A stretch of DNA of 7,149 nucleotides from positions 1-7,149 of the forward strand of contig JAJZJI010000058.1 of assembly GCA_021828345.1 (NCBI GenBank), written 5' to 3'. Below the pieces are notes generated by a model. It did no database searches, was not told the DNA's origin, and worked only from the letters and a program-made list of their open reading frames with translations. The position numbers were made by a program, and so were the translations under genes. Positions within the stretch are counted from its first letter, which is position 1; every line of letters begins with the position of its first letter. The DNA comes from Microcaldota archaeon. Lineage in GTDB: Archaea; Micrarchaeota; Micrarchaeia; Micrarchaeales; Micrarchaeaceae. Shown here one piece after another: positions 6,439-7,149 of this stretch.

Positions 6439-6475
6439 TAAATCAATTTAAATTAAGTAGGGCTAAATTAAAAAT

Positions 6476-6982
6476 TTATTTTGATATTTTTACAACGCGT
6501 ATTGTAAAGGTTAATGCTTGCCCCGCAAGTGGAGGGTTAAAATTTGTTGTTGCTGTAGTATTGTTTAATGCAATAACTATTCCTTGCAATGCCCTACCGT
6601 TTTGTGAATCAGTTATAACATCGCCCATTTTCACAGATTGATTCTTAAAATTAGACAGTGGTATTGCGATTATAAGACTTGGATTAATTGGGCCATATGC
6701 CTCATTAACAGGTATGGTTAGCGTTTTTGTCTGATTTAGATGCATCCCTAAAACAGCGTTATTAAATCCCATTATTGTCTGGTTCGCGCCTACTTTAAAT
6801 GTAAATGGACTACTATTTAAATTTGAATTGAATATAGTGCCATTAGTAAAACTACCAGTATAAAATACAGATACATTATCTCCGTTCTGCACCGTAGGTG
6901 ATAATGAATTTGATGCTAAGTATAAGACCAATACTACTACTATGACCGCAATCACTGCAGCAAGCACATAATTTTTGTTCAT
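6476..6982 (-). CDS. Membrane-anchored FKBP-type peptidyl-prolyl cis-trans isomerase
   Basis: Predicted 168-residue isomerase that would speed proline cis-trans isomerisation and assist folding outside the membrane. Residues 4-23 (NYVLAAVIAVIVVVLVLYLA) form one hydrophobic segment, an uncleaved anchor or signal; no lipobox cysteine is present. The FKBP core follows: VSVFYTGSFTNGTIFN (37-52), PFTFKVG (59-65), IMGFNNAVLGM (70-80), and the hallmark EAYG (94-97). An inserted flap-like segment (about 100-148) and the ending NPPLAGQALTFTIRVVKI (149-166) resemble SlyD-like archaeal FKBPs. Against human FKBP12, the active-site Asp37 is replaced by N52 and Trp59 by F73; Tyr26 and Tyr82 match Y41 and Y96. 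There are 8 sequons in all. The ATG has no clear Shine-Dalgarno, so the mRNA may be leaderless. It lies 68 bases after tRNA-Lys and 45 bases before the GT-C-like gene. Catalytic efficiency is uncertain given the substitutions. Confidence 0.93.
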   Translation of the reverse strand: MNKNYVLAAVIAVIVVVLVLYLASNSLSPTVQNGDNVSVFYTGSFTNGTIFNSNLNSSPFTFKVGANQTIMGFNNAVLGMHLNQTKTLTIPVNEAYGPINPSLIIAIPLSNFKNQSVKMGDVITDSQNGRALQGIVIALNNTTATTNFNPPLAGQALTFTIRVVKISK

Positions 6983-7050
6983 TAAATCAATTTATATTAT
7001 AATACTTAATTATTATAGTTTGTGATATTTGTTAAAATTCTTAAATAAAT

Positions 7051-7125
7051 CGGGCCCGGGGGGATTTGAACCCCCGACTTACAGGTTAAAAGCCTGCCAC
7101 TCTAGCCAGCCTGAGTTACGAGCCC
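7051..7125 (-). tRNA. tRNA-Lys (anticodon TTT)
   Basis: A complete 75-nt cloverleaf without intron. The acceptor stem GGGCTCG (7125-7119) pairs with CGGGCCC (7058-7052) with one G-U pair, and the discriminator is G. The D stem is ACTC/GAGT with GG in the loop. The anticodon stem GCAGG/CCTGT encloses CTTTTAA, so the anticodon TTT is at 7090-7088 and reads AAA and AAG. The T arm is GGGGG-TTCAAAT-CCCCC. CCA is not encoded. An AT-rich stretch lies upstream at 7138-7149, but the window ends too soon to define the promoter. Confidence 0.97.
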
Positions 7126-7149
7126 TCTCATTAATAACTATATATTTAA

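Noticed and set aside
6470..6474. TTTTT on the minus strand just after the FKBP stop, as a terminator
   Set aside because: Oligo-T can end archaeal transcripts, but five T in such AT-rich DNA, with the next gene 40 bases away, is too weak to call.
6378..6641. Plus-strand open frame across the FKBP/GT-C-like junction
   Set aside because: It is antisense to the ends of two well-supported genes and its translation looks like chance composition.
7138..7149. TATA-like stretch before tRNA-Lys
   Set aside because: Its centre is only about 20 bases from the tRNA 5' end, which would put initiation inside the tRNA; the true box is probably beyond the window.

Overview
The window is a piece of an AT-rich archaeal chromosome. 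The archaeal marks are RNA polymerase subunit D, eL18 and archaeal-type uL13 in one unit, a tRNA-Leu split by a bulge-helix-bulge intron, TATA-like boxes, and tRNAs without encoded CCA. I cannot place the lineage firmly. Low charge and high Asn/Thr in the outward-facing protein domains would suit an acidophile, and small DPANN or Thermoplasmata-like archaea are candidates, but this is a guess.

Left part (1-1722, minus strand): a transcription and translation unit read leftwards as rpoD, tRNA-Leu(GAG), eL18, uL13, uS9. The uS9 gene is cut by the window edge and starts with an unusual charged extension. The genes are tightly packed, and Shine-Dalgarno motifs precede the protein genes. The tRNA lies between rpoD and eL18, so its excision would leave eL18 a 14-nt leader that carries its Shine-Dalgarno motif. 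rpoD is the first gene of the unit, with a TATA-like box upstream.

Middle (1723-2514): a short divergent promoter region, then one plus-strand gene of about 206 residues that I do not recognise. Its stop lies one base from the stop of the convergent flippase gene.

Right part (2516-7149, minus strand): read leftwards, tRNA-Lys(TTT), a membrane-anchored FKBP-type peptidyl-prolyl isomerase facing outwards, a 770-residue polytopic protein resembling GT-C glycosyltransferases with a 300-residue outer domain full of N-glycosylation sequons, and a Wzx-like lipid-linked glycan flippase. The last two are 27 nt apart and look like a surface-glycan pair: one would move a lipid-linked sugar across the membrane, the other would transfer sugars outside. 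The FKBP could help fold secreted proteins. Every base lies in or close to a gene, and there is no gene-free stretch over 300 bases. I saw no mobile element, CRISPR array or defence system.
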